Assembly (NCBI GenBank): GCA_933228895.1
Contig: OW121849.1
Coordinates: forward strand, 38,348,354 to 38,412,353
From: Platycnemis pennipes
Lineage: Eukaryota; Arthropoda; Insecta; Odonata; Platycnemididae
Direction of reading: 5' to 3'
Length of the DNA: 64,000 nucleotides
Each line of letters starts with the position of its first letter. Within the stretch, counting starts at the first letter, position 1. The notes beneath the pieces are model-generated. The model did no database searches. It saw only the letters and a program-made list of their open reading frames with translations, and had not been told where the DNA came from. The position numbers and the translations under genes are program-made. Positions 24,841 through 35,289 of the stretch are shown here, piece by piece.

Positions 24841-25810
24841 GATTTATCATTGGCGTGCGAGAGCGACGGCTCTTAAGCGGGACTCGCAGAAATGGGAGTG
24901 AGGATTCGCTCGCTCGGAAGGTGAATTGCTGGTAACGAATCTTAAAAACTCCCGATGTGGAGCGCTTTCCTGCGGAACCGCTCCGTTCCCCCTCAAGGTG
25001 GGACATTTAATGATTGTAATCGAAAAGTCTTCTTATACTTGCATGTCGTCTTTAATAAAGTTTATGCCATTTCTATTTCTCGGACAAGGCTCAGAGATGA
25101 TAAGCATGTTCACGTTTGTAATACAATGGGTTAGTATTTAAACATGAATCAAATATGGTATGTATTTTGATACGATTCTAATTCCCATTTATTAATTGTA
25201 TAATTATAACACAAGAATATATATTAGTTTTCATCTTTGTTTGAGAGAGTAAGTGCCATCTCCAAGTTCATTGTATTATCAGTGACTATTAATTGTATAG
25301 TGACTTAAACTCTGATTTAACAGCCATAAAAGACCTGGGAGCATTCGAATGGAGGTTAAAAGTACGATTGAGGTTTCAATTTTTATTTTAAAAGGGTTAT
25401 TAGACAAGGTAGAGCAGTATGCGACATTACTTTGTGAATATTGGACTGCATTAATGGAAATCTGATGATAAGAGAGGAGGTTACATTTCCTAGTATGAAG
25501 AAATTTATATATCTTCTGCTAAATAAATAAACATAAGTATTGTTTAATGAAGTAGCCCAATTAGAGGTTTTGGTTAAAGGAAGTTAGCTGGTTTATCGGA
25601 TTTCTGCATCGTGAAGTGTGGAGGAAGTCCGGCCAAAATTACTTTATACTCTCTGCCATTCTTTCGCTCTCAAAAATGCTACTTATATGCAAATCGCAAA
25701 CCCATCCTCTTAGCCACGACTGATCTCAGCTGTTGGTTGACTCCACTGATGACGATAACCCAATTTCATGATGGGAGAAAAGAGATGGGAACGTAGGTTT
25801 TCGCAGGGAA
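24841..25810. other. Unique sequence, no gene seen
   Basis: CpG-containing to 25010, then AT-rich. The open frames at 24926-25141 and 25611-25919 have no recognisable motif. Confidence 0.45.
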
Positions 25811-25816
25811 GTTCAT

Positions 25817-26007
25817 CGTCGTCAGAGGCTTTCGGATGCAGTTGCGTATAACGCGTTGTCGGTGTGCGAGCTTCCTCGGCCATTGCAGGACGCATCATCA
25901 GGCAATGATGATGCCTCATTGCCTAATGATGCGTCCTGATAGGGCCGCGAAAGTTCACACACCCACAACGCGTTAGACGCAGCTGCATCCGAAAGCCTCT
26001 GACGACG
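25817..26007. mobile_element. 191-bp fold-back element (near-palindrome)
   Basis: Left arm 25817-25908 and right arm 25916-26007 are reverse complements without gaps: 92 positions with about 11 mismatches by my alignment, and a 7-base loop. Both ends read CGTCGTCAGAGGCTTTCGGA when read inwards. The arms are CpG-rich compared with the flanks. It could be a MITE-like or fold-back element, or two head-to-head copies of a ~92-bp repeat. No target duplication is evident. No coding content. Confidence 0.85.
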
Positions 26008-26199
26008 AGAAAAGAGAATAATTAGTGTTAGAAAAGGTGGCCATAAATGATGGAATAAATGGTTAAAATGAGAAACATAAATCCTTCTTCGGCTCTTTTT
26101 CCGTAGTACATCACTCTAAACGCTGTCTTAATGGCGAATGCTTTTAAATAAATCTAGCATGCATTGTCCTAATTTTTTTCAACCCCGAATGAAAAAACC

Positions 26200-26645
26200 A
26201 CGTGTTCTGCCCGTCTGCCCTCATCATGGTCAATAAATTTGTTTTACACAGGGACTTCGATATTGATTTGCGCACGCCCAAAATATTTTTATCACGTTTC
26301 ACTTTTAAGTGCTTATGCATTAAATGTTATTTAAGCATTTTAAGCGTCGCGTACTTCAGTCGCAAGCTTGCCGAAGTTATTGGATTTGACGAAAATTTAG
26401 TGGAATTCTTGAAACTCCCGGGCATGCAAAAAGGTTTTCCCGAAGGCGCATTAAAAATGTCCCCGAAGATTATTCAAATGCTCCGGCCTTTCAATTATTA
26501 TGATCAAATCTCTCCCGAGCGATTTTTATTCAGAAAGCTTTTAAGATTAATTCCGGTGACATCGGTGGGAAAACGGGCGGGGTCGTTTATTTCGGTCCGG
26601 AGCATCCCCCGAGCGAAGTGCTTGTCAAAGGGAAATGAGAAATGA
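26200..26645. promoter_or_regulatory. Unique CpG-normal segment, possible cis-regulatory DNA
   Basis: Non-repetitive, balanced-composition sequence sits between two mobile elements. A 147-codon frame is open on plus (26202-26645) and is not low complexity (for example SRKLAEVIGFDENLVEFLKL). I recognise no domain, and there is no supporting start or splice context. Either a chance frame over conserved noncoding DNA, or an unrecognised exon. Confidence 0.2.
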
Positions 26646-26701
26646 ACTCTCCGGGTTTTTCGTCGGCATCCTCCGGTGCGGCGATAGCCGCCCAGGGGAA
26701 G

Positions 26702-27505
26702 AGAGTCTATGTCTACATCTACATAATACCCTGCAAGCCACCATAAAGGTGTGTGGCAGGGGGTGAATTCTCACCAAACATACACTACTTATCATGCATA
26801 AAAAAGGATTAGTATTTATATAGGTACTGTTCAAAACTACACTATTTAAAAAAAGATGAAAATAGCAAAGCAAACATGCAAAAACATGCTGTTAGTTGGG
26901 TTAGCTTTAAGTCCTTATACCAACATACAGCTACTAATGTTATCCATTCCTACACTCGTACTGGATATATTTACCGTTATTCATATCCCTAATAGTACGA
27001 GGAAAAAAGTACATTTTGAATCTGTCAGTTCGGCAATCAGTTTCTCTAATTTTGTGATTATGGCCCAGTCTACCATAGTAAGTTGGGGTCCGCAAAATAT
27101 TTTCAACTTCATCACTGAAAATATGGTCTTGGAATTTGTTTAAGAGATTAAGTCTAAATTTCAACCTGCGATCTGACAATGCTTCCCAATTTAATTCATT
27201 TAATATACAGGTTACGCTAATAAGGTTATCATACCGTCCCTTTACAAATCTTGCCGATCTTCGCTGCATACGTTCAAGTTCGTTATTTAGATCGATTTCA
27301 TAGGGATCCCATACACTGGCAGCATATTCCAAATGAGGTCTTACAAGAGAAAAGTAGCTGATTTCTCGTACATGATCGTCACATTTACCCAGTACCTACT
27401 CTTTTGACGAATCCCAGTTTTCGATTTGCTTGACCCATTATTTCACGTATGTGTTTACCCCAGGAAAGATCATGTGTCAGTCTTATTCCTAGAGTCGCTA
27501 GTGAT
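26702..27505 (-). mobile_element. 5'-truncated LINE (Jockey/CR1-like), minus
   Basis: On the minus strand, 27505 down to 26940 encodes the C-terminal part of a reverse transcriptase: LGIRLTHDLSWGKHI, IMGQANRKLGF, then (after a one-base frameshift near 27393) LVRPHLEYAASVWDPY, LERMQRRSARFV, LNWEALSDRRLKFRL and FFPRTIRDMN. LEYA(S)VWDP, ER-QRR-ARF and W--L--RR are established landmarks of the post-RT region of Jockey/CR1-type LINEs. The 3' UTR ends in CTTGCAGGGTATTATGTAGA and a TAGATG-like tail at about 26702-26725. Catalytic motifs are absent because of truncation. It differs in family from the GAT-tailed LINEs here. Confidence 0.88.
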
Positions 27506-28300
27506 TGCGCCGGATCTGACGAGCAGGGGGGAGGGGAGAGGTCTTACGTTCCCCTCGACCTCGACGAATTTGCATCGCACCCATCCGATCGCCCGCGCGG
27601 TGGCATTAGCCGTCAAAACAGTCGCGTCTCGTGAGGCGCAGACGGCGACGATCCAGATTCATTCCCCGATAAAACGTTCCGGGGCGGACCGATTCTCGCG
27701 AGACTGCTCGGGGAAATCTGCCAAGATGGCTAATGGGCGAAGATCTTCCTCTCCTCCCCCTCTCTGCTGTTTCATCTCTCCCAGCTTCCTTCTCTCCCTT
27801 GTGTGTTGTGTGTTCACAAACGACCGCGTGAGTACCTTTTGATGCCTCCCACAATCCTCCTCCTCGTCTTCCATCCCCAAAGCCCGGCTATCCAAACAGC
27901 GGCATCATCTCGCTGCAGACTCGAGCTCGTACACAAACCCTCGACCACGTGCATTGCATCCACTCGGCTTCCTAGATGCGATTGCCTCCCTCTCTCTCTC
28001 TCTCTCTCGGTCTCTCTTCGTCTTCACTCGCGATTCCCAATGCATAATACGTGCACGTACGGTTGGGGTTCTCCCGTGGTGCGGGGAATTGGACGGGGGT
28101 GCGGGAAGGAGGGGTTGCGGGCCGTGGGAGCGGCAGTTACGGGCCGGGAGGAGGTGCGGGACTGGAATCCTTTTACACCAGCACCCCACCGTGGAGGTGT
28201 ATCCCATCCACATAGCGAGTATACCGCAAATTACCGCTTGAATGTTTGGATGTGTGTTCTTACCGGCCAGTCATGCACTATCATACATGCTACTTAAAGA
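27506..28300. other. CpG-containing, pyrimidine-rich stretch
   Basis: C/T-rich at 27740-28020 with a (TC)n run at about 27990-28009, flanked by CpG-rich mixed sequence. Open frames on both strands (27426-27895 and 27803-28297) overlap heavily, lack motifs, and I do not call them. Confidence 0.5.
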
Positions 28301-28555
28301 ACGAAGGCAATTCGTTCTAGACATTCATTGAATTGGATTCATTTCTTAACTAACAATTCAGTTTCGATTATTGCTTGCAATTCACGCGTCTCGTGACGCT
28401 TGCTCAATATTTGCATAGGATGCTAATATTGTGAATTTTGGTTTCACATAAGTGGCGTTTAAAAGGTGTAGTTTTTTTGTATGTACGCATGGTAGTAAGT
28501 GATAATGTGTGATTGATGATGGTTTCATCCCTTACAAACACCCCTATGGTGGCTT
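28301..28555. other. AT-rich spacer
   Basis: Nothing recognised. A short ACACCCCTATGGTGGC near 28537 vaguely recalls the LINE 3'-UTR core. Confidence 0.4.
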
Positions 28556-28822
28556 TTATTCTTTATTGTTATGGGTTTCTATGTATGTGATCATTGACGA
28601 GTTCACTTTGTGGGAATTCTTAAAATAAGTAAGTAAAAGAGCACTTCGTAATTTTCCACAGTATTTATTGTACATCAAGAGGTTCTGCGTGAAGGTTTTT
28701 CGGGTCCTCAACCGGGTTAATTCGTCCATCTCCGCGTACGTTTCGATTCCCGACTCGGCAATCGTCTTCAGGGCTTTTATTAATTTGACTAGGGTATTGT
28801 AGGGATTTAGATTCCTACTCAA
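28556..28822 (-). CDS. Unrecognised 88-codon frame, possible exon
   Basis: The minus-strand frame encodes MSRNLNPYNTLVKLIKALKT followed by AESGIETYAEMDELTRLRTR and KTFTQNLLMYNKYCGKLRSA. Composition is protein-like (mixed hydrophobic and charged, heptad-like Leu spacing) rather than low complexity, and codon choice in 28640-28800 looks more coding-like than the flanks. I do not recognise the family. TTGAGTAG upstream (in transcript sense, about 28805-28819) could act as a splice acceptor, but I see no convincing donor. It may instead be conserved noncoding DNA that happens to be open. Confidence 0.18.
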   Translation of the reverse strand: MSRNLNPYNTLVKLIKALKTIAESGIETYAEMDELTRLRTRKTFTQNLLMYNKYCGKLRSALLLTYFKNSHKVNSSMITYIETHNNKE

Positions 28823-29875
28823 AAATTAAATTAGTTTTTATTTAACACTTAGTTAGACAATATATGTAGAGTGTCATAAATGATGAGAATATATCCTGAA
28901 AATTACCATTGCTCTTTCGTTTGCTCGTCAGATTTGCCGTGAGTTATACTGTGTCGTATTGTTATAATACCAAGTTCTCTGATGGTTTTTCACACATTTT
29001 TAAAAATGCAAATAAACCCAAATTAGTGATTTGGTGTTAATAATACTGAGGCTGTGTACATACCTACTGGAGGAAGCATTGAGGCATTTTAAGGCATTTA
29101 AAGGAGGCATTTTAGTCTATGGGTGGCAAACAAGCCGGACTGGGGGTGCATGGGAAGGATTGGAATTGTCCCAACTCCTTGGTACGAAGCATTACCTTTT
29201 ATATTACCAATTACGTAGGCGTGCATGTGTATTATATAATAATGAAATCGTACCCAAACGTCATCGCAGCGATATCTTTTAATCCTCTAGAGGCTATTTA
29301 TGCATTTGATAGCAATGCATTTGATTTCCATTTTCTCAAAACTGGATCGAATTTAACTCTTTTAATTGCATATTTGGTGTGTTTGCGCACCTTTAGAAGT
29401 TTATTGGACGACTTTTAACAAAGCATTGAATCATTCATTTTAATGCTCTAAAACTTACCGCATTCAAAAATAACTTCATCATGACGTATCGCGAGTAGCA
29501 CGCGCGTGTGTCCGTGCCGACCGAAATGGCCGATCTGGCTTCTCTAATCAGCTGCGATGCCTCCTCCAGTATATTCTAACCTAACCTCCTTGGATCATGA
29601 TGCTTAAGTATTTCAAGGATTCGGCGCTAATTTTTTTGACTCTTTGGTGAAATGATTTGGCTTTTAGCATGTATAGCTATGTACTAGCTCGTATAATTCA
29701 GTAACATAAGCATGGATCATCATGCTTGTAAAGATATTTAGCGGTGAGCAGAGTTTAAACTTCGTCCTGTGAAGTTTTTGTATTGTTATTGATGTCCTGG
29801 GAAGAAAGGTCGTCCCGATTTTCACTTAAGGATTAGGTTATATTTAGACTGTGTTCCGTTTGTATTTCCTTCTAC
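28823..29875. other. AT-rich unique sequence
   Basis: No gene recognised. Small open frames at 29031-29418 have no motif. Confidence 0.5.
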
Positions 29876-29879
29876 GTGA

Positions 29880-30700
29880 CACTGATGAGACGGTCATTAG
29901 ATCACTTTGCGAAATTCTCCAATCCTCGCTGCAACCGCCTCCGGTAATTCGATAGTCGAGTTTATCTCGCGAGGATCTCGCATGCTGTATGCGTAGCAAT
30001 ATGGTATGTTTGAGGCTGCGCGAGGGAGAGGGAGTCGGGCATATGTATTCCCTGCGCGGACGCCCGTGTGCTTTGAGGTTAACGCCCAAGCATCTGCCGG
30101 GCACCGCACCCACCGACAACGCCGGATGTTTAGTTGAGAGGCCGTAATAGGTTTGGCGCACCGTCGGGTGCGGGAGTCTGGCGGCGCGGGGGATGCTGTG
30201 GTGGGAGCGGGAAGGGCGGCCTGGAAGGAAGGAAGATGGCCGGGTTAAACCGGGCCGCACCCGCGTATTCCCCGAGCCGTCGGGGCGCGATACGGGCAGG
30301 AGGAAACAGCGAACGGACGCCGTGCGACATCCGGCCGGCCTCAAAAACCTCCCGTCATCCACGCAACTGCCTCGTTCCCCTCACCCACTCGTTCCTTTTC
30401 CTGCTCCTCTCTCTTTCCCGCAGGACCGCTCCGTCTCACTGCGCTCGGATCCGCATCCCTCAAGCCTCATCCGTCTGCTTCGAAATCAACTAGTGTGCGG
30501 CGAGGGGGTGGCGTGGTTCGGGAAGGAGTTGGGAGACCCGTCGCTACCCTCTCACTCGGCGTAAACACACGCCGGAGCGTCCTCTCATCTCCTATTAGCG
30601 CTCACGTCTTGCGCAAGTGGGTGTCACTCGCTGGGAGAATCAGGCCTCGCTCGCTTCGGCTGAGTTCAACGTTTTCAGACGTCGACGTCTTTGTGCCAAA
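29880..30700. promoter_or_regulatory. CpG-rich block
   Basis: CpG dinucleotides are dense (GGCGGCGCGGGG, CGCCCGTGTG, CCGCACCCGCG), unlike the surrounding AT-rich DNA. Open frames on both strands (29844-30362 minus; 30134-30947 plus) are long because GC-rich DNA has few stops. No domain was seen. It could mark an unmethylated regulatory or promoter region. The pyrimidine-rich part at 30360-30830 includes a (TC)n run near 30733-30750. Confidence 0.3.
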
Positions 30701-30830
30701 ACCTCTCCATCTCTCTCCTCCTCTCTATCTCTTTCTCTCTCTCTCTCTCACGCACACAAGCTGTTCCGTTTCCTTCTCAATCCCTTTGACTCACCCACCT
30801 GGTTCTTTCCTCCTCATTACCTCCCCAGCA

Positions 30831-31117
30831 GCCTGTCTTCGATTTACGCAAACAAAGAAGCGGTTTGGTTCCGTCGTGTTTGAGGCGATAGCTCTCCAAG
30901 TGTACAAGGAATTTATGCTCGTTCTACTGGCTGTCTGTCACCTGTGAAAACTCAAGTGAATCGGGGATCACAGTCTCCTAAAATGCATCTAAAATCTGGG
31001 TAATTATTTTATTTTTTACAAGCGAAACTCGTGGGAAGTGTCTAAATTTGAGAGGAATGCAGGCCGAATCATGAAGCATAGAAAGCGAAAATGTCCGAAG
31101 ACAGGAATATCCGAATG
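30831..31117. other. Unique spacer
   Basis: Nothing recognised. Confidence 0.4.
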
Positions 31118-31480
31118 ACAATTAAAGTAGAGGGATCGGGTTGGTGTGGTGGCTAGAGTACTGGCCTCCCATCCAGAGGGCTCGGGTTCGATTCCCGGCA
31201 ATGGCGGATTTTTCAATGGAAAATCGGCCCTCACTTGAGTGCCTAGTGGAGGGCATTTCAAGGTCAGTACTCCGTCCGTCGGATGGGACGTTAAGCCGTG
31301 GTCCCTTTGGCGTCTTTCGTTAAGAGTAGGCAAATGCCGACGCCTGGTTTCTCTCCACCCTTCCTCCGTTCCCTGAAAACTCCTACCATTACCCAGTTAC
31401 CCACCTATCGTAAATGGTCCAAATGACCTCAGCTGTCGGTCGCCTCTCCATAATAACCAATCAACCAACCAACAATTAAA
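31118..31480 (+). mobile_element. tRNA-derived SINE with target-site duplication
   Basis: The body (about 31131-31471, 341 bp) begins with a tRNA-like head holding RNA polymerase III boxes: A box TGGCTAGAGTA (31150-31160) and B box GGTTCGATTCC (31185-31195). An unrelated body follows and it ends in an AACC-type tail (ACCAATCAACCAACCAAC). ACAATTAAA occurs at 31118-31126 and 31472-31480. With the next TAG it extends to 13 positions with one mismatch, the expected retroposition duplication. Related but decayed copies lie at 10600-10835, 22731-22865, 33985-34055 and 34450-34640. This is the best preserved. Confidence 0.9.
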
Positions 31481-31790
31481 CTAGGGAAATATCCCTAATT
31501 TATTGGAATTCGGATACTCATGTCTTCAGACATTTTCAATTCATCAATTGCAAGCTCACCCTAATTCATAGAGAGTGACATTAGCCTAGAGGTGTCACTT
31601 TCTTCCTAGTTTTCAGAATCATCTGAAAAGGTGGTCAAAAAACCACAAATGGAATTGATTTATGTGCACATGGCGATACGTTGATAAATTAAGGAATTCC
31701 AACTCCTGTAATTGCTTCAAGTATTACGAACTAGCCTCGAATAACCTTAGTGGTGTTACCCTGAAATAGGGATCAACAGGTAAAAAGCCT

Positions 31791-31860
31791 TAGTAGCTTA
31801 ACTGGCGAAAGAACCTGGCGTGAATTTGAGGGGGTTTATGCGGGTTCGAATTCCGGTATA
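31791..31860 (+). repeat. tRNA-like SINE head
   Basis: TAGCTTAACTGG (A box-like, about 31794-31805) and GGGTTCGAATTCC (B box, about 31841-31853) are spaced as in a tRNA promoter. The intervening sequence does not fold as a functional tRNA, so this looks like the head of a SINE from a different family than 31118-31480. Confidence 0.5.
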
Positions 31861-33315
31861 GAATAATGATTATTTTCTCTGCGAAAATTCTTCCTTTGTG
31901 ACTAAATTTCATATTTCGTAGTGGCACACACACGACGAATATCTAAAATTTCCCGCGATGAGGTCGGATTAAAGCAAATAAAATATAATTGAAAATACGT
32001 GAATTAATATCGCTACTGGAAATTTCCCACATTGTTTTAAGATGTTTCTTTTAAAGAAATAATTTCCCTTGCTGGGCTCTTTAGCTATCTTGAGGTCTAA
32101 GGGCTAATCGAGATCAGATGCACAAATAAAAGGGGATGAGTTTTTGATACCCCGGCTCTCTTGGGAAAAATGTCTCAATTTTATTTAATTGTTGGCTTCT
32201 ACACTTCTACAGCACCCGTAAACGTATCATTAACTTTCTCTCAAACCCTCCATAATGTGCTGTGAGTGGAATCGCTTCAGGAGCGGTATCCCATTATTAT
32301 ATTACTATCCGTAAATTTCCAAGCCTGGCAATGAAATGCGGGCACATAGTTTCGAAACATTTTTCAGACCTAATCGGAGCGATAACTTTGCACTTTGACA
32401 GCTCAAACGTGAAAGGATAAATTGATCGCTTCAAGCATTAAGTTAAATGGAGGCATTCCGAAATAATTCAGAATTAAATTGCCCCGAATGGAAATTCAGA
32501 TCAGCGGGTGGACGGAGATGAAAAGAGATGTTGACAGGGAATTTAAAAGAAATATTATTTTACAAAATTAATGGAGCAGCATTATGTTGCGGTTACTGTG
32601 AAATGGCACTTGGATATATAATTCTGTAATTGGCTGAATATGTTCGTGGATGGTTTGGTGGCTGTCATCTGGTGTATATCGTTTGCGATGGCTGAAAGTG
32701 TTTCCTGTATATGCTCCAATACATGAAGGGATAGGAAAGAAATGTTTCCAACTCTCATGAAGAGCAATGTGTAAAATTTACTCTCCGATGGTTTTGGATC
32801 CATACTTACTTCTGTCAAAAATGTAGCCATACCTAAATGTAGCAATACCTAACTATTGGGCTAAAATATTTGGTTTTGTGATTATTTTATTTTCTTTTGT
32901 GAAATGTGCGTATAAAAATCCACTCATATGGTCTCATGGAGCGTACAGGTCACTAATGTCACCAAAGATGAAAGGTGGACTGGTAACAGGTTCACGGTGC
33001 CTTAAATTTTGCTTACGAAATGAGTATGTTTAACGCAATAGCATAGCCCCTCCGAGAGGTTATTAATTTTATCAGCATTTTTAACTATCATTTTTCGATA
33101 TTCTATTCGCGTCACTATTGTTGAATCGAGATGGAAACAATTTTTATGGACATAATTCATTTCTGGGAATAAGAGATTTGTTGCCTCATTTATTTATTAC
33201 TAGCACGGCACAGATTCACGCCTTTCATTCCTCTCGGTTAGAGAACCTTGAGGAAATAATCTCAGAAGGAAGAGTATATCCAATTGGGACGATAACTCGG
33301 AAGAAAAACGACGAG
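31861..33315. other. Unique sequence, no gene seen
   Basis: A CpG-normal, non-repetitive patch lies at 32330-32540. The reverse frame 32582-32845 (88 codons) is not low complexity but has no motif I recognise. Confidence 0.4.
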
Positions 33316-33319
33316 CATA

Positions 33320-33660
33320 TGTTAGGTGAGGGGGAGGGGAGAGAGGAAAGAGAGAGGGATTGGGTCAATTTGATCCAGAGGCTGAATTAGGGGGTGGAAA
33401 CCCAATTGGATCGGGGGAGAAAAAGTCGGGAATGATACGGTTGGTGAGGGAAGAAGGAATAATGGGAGGATAAGATACTGTGTGCGGTGCGGGGGTGGTA
33501 GGCCGCTGCTAAGGGTTAAAGGGAAGGAGAGTGTGTATATAAAATATACATATATATGTATCGGCCCAAATGAAGACAAATGCCAGAGGATGATGCTTAA
33601 AGGGATCGTGGAAAGGAACGCGGGGCGAAGGAGGGCAGGGTAAGGGCCTTCAAGCCAGTC
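33320..33660. other. Purine-rich (G/A) island
   Basis: G/A-rich on plus with GAGAGAGG runs and a (TA)n-type patch at 33535-33562. The 126-codon reverse frame (33322-33702) is the Ser/Pro/Leu artefact of this composition. Confidence 0.6.
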
Positions 33661-33984
33661 TAGTTTGATTGATGACCGCGAGAGGGCAATTGCCATGCTC
33701 ACGCATCGCGGAGAATTCGTCTCCCTTCGGAACGGAGGAGAGAATAAGGAGCGAAGGAGAAGATCATGTTCGCTCTATTTTTTTCCTTTTGAAGGAGCAC
33801 TCGTGATGCTTTGACGAATTCGGGAAAGGGAGCCTGTAAAGTCTAGTACGCTATATGAAACGTAGGGATATTATGCCAGAACTATGTGAGAGACTTTATA
33901 AAGGAGAACTTGTTATCCTCCCCTAGGTGTTGGGTTCTAAAATTAGGCAGAACTTTCCGTAGAATCTAGATTCCGTATGGTGAG

Positions 33985-34055
33985 CAATCCAAGTTCAGCT
34001 TTCCATCTGTGGGATGGATCGTTATGTCGAGGGCAGCCTTCGGCATCCCCTTCCC
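33985..34055 (+). repeat. Degenerate SINE fragment
   Basis: CCAAGTTCAGCTTTCCATCT, then GGGATGGATCGTTATG and CTTCGGCATC, follow the body of the SINE at 31118-31480 (AAGGTCAGTACTCCGTCCGT, GGATGGGACGTTAAG, CTTTGGCGTC). Confidence 0.45.
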
Positions 34056-34449
34056 TTGGTGTTTCCATTCCTTCACCTTAAGGTCTCATCTAAGATGCTA
34101 TTCAAAGCGGGAGGGATTTGAAAAGACAAATACCATGTTGAAAGATGCAGTAAAATTTTAGATAGTGTTTCTTGAAGTTTTCCTATCGTTTTCAATATGT
34201 TAAGAGTTCCACAAATTGAAGCCCGAAGCCATTTTGTGACAAATGCCATACTGTTCATGATATAAACTGGTGCATTCCATTAAGAGCAGGCTAATTCCCT
34301 ACCAGTATAATCCTGAAATTGTTTTGCTGAAGTGATGCCTTTTAAGGACCAGACAGATTGGTTCGCACTGATGATGATATACCTGTTTGATTCAGAATAA
34401 AAATGAAGAGGATAAAGAATAGAGCTGGCCACCTACCCGCAGGTACCAA

Positions 34450-34640
34450 GCTCAAAATGCAGAATGAATTCCAATGGAAACCTTTCCTGAATGCCGTGTG
34501 TTGGGTACTCAAATATCATCGTCTTTGTATTATGTCTGTCAGAGGGAATGCAAAGCTGCGATTCACTTGGTGACTTTCGCTAAGAGCAGGCTAAGGCCGA
34601 TGCCAGGTTTCTCTCGCTCCCCTCCTGTCACTTACAGCTT
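34450..34640 (+). repeat. Degenerate SINE fragment
   Basis: CTTTCGCTAAGAGCAGGC, GCCGATGCCAGGTTTCTCTC and the preceding GGGAATGCAAAGCTGCG match the 3' half of the SINE at 31118-31480 (CTTTCGTTAAGAGTAGGC, GCCGACGCCTGGTTTCTCTC). The tRNA head is not recognisable. Confidence 0.65.
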
Positions 34641-35285
34641 TCTCTTCAGTCTTGGGTGCCTTACAGCATGGGACAGATTTGAACCCCTGAGTAAGTGATG
34701 AAACATAAACAAAACTTCGTTCGCAGCCTTTCGTTACTCTCTCACTTAATGTACTTTTACTCGTAGGCTCTCGTAATCTTTTGAGACCACCAAAAGGGAA
34801 TGCTCTCTCATTTACTAACTGATACAGTCTATTTCTGACAATTTTACTGTAGATATTACGTGGTTTTTATGCCTTTTACTTATCTTGATGAGTTCTGGTG
34901 ATTCATGCCGTTTTACTTTTACTTCCGCCTAGCAGAGTATATGGCTACGCATCAAAAGATGTGACTTTCCTGCAACATCCAAGGAATTAACTAAGAAATA
35001 ATCACGGAAATCTCATCTGTATCAGAGGGTGCTTTTTATAGCTGCTCGAGCCGAAAACATGGCCGTACGTGATTAGAGAGCGCTAGAAGGCGTTTCGGAG
35101 TTTGATTGGTCAACTTAACGACTTTGACTTGAAAACATAAAGATGAGCCATCGTTCACGATAAGTTAGGCTGTTAAACTGATATGTGGCCTCTTCCTCCC
35201 CAGGAGGTCCGCCGAACCCCCACATCAAATTACGTTTATTAAGTTAACTTACTTGCGTAAAATCCGTACGCTCCGTACCGACCGT
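34641..35285. other. Unique sequence
   Basis: Nothing recognised. Confidence 0.4.
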
Positions 35286-35289
35286 GATT

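Noticed and set aside
29844..30362. 172-codon reverse frame in the CpG-rich block
   Set aside because: Arg/Pro/Ser-rich with no motif; GC-rich DNA gives few stops, and forward frames overlap it.
34280..34315. TTAAGAGCAGGCTAATTCC resembling the SINE 3' half
   Set aside because: Only about 20 bases agree and the flanks do not.
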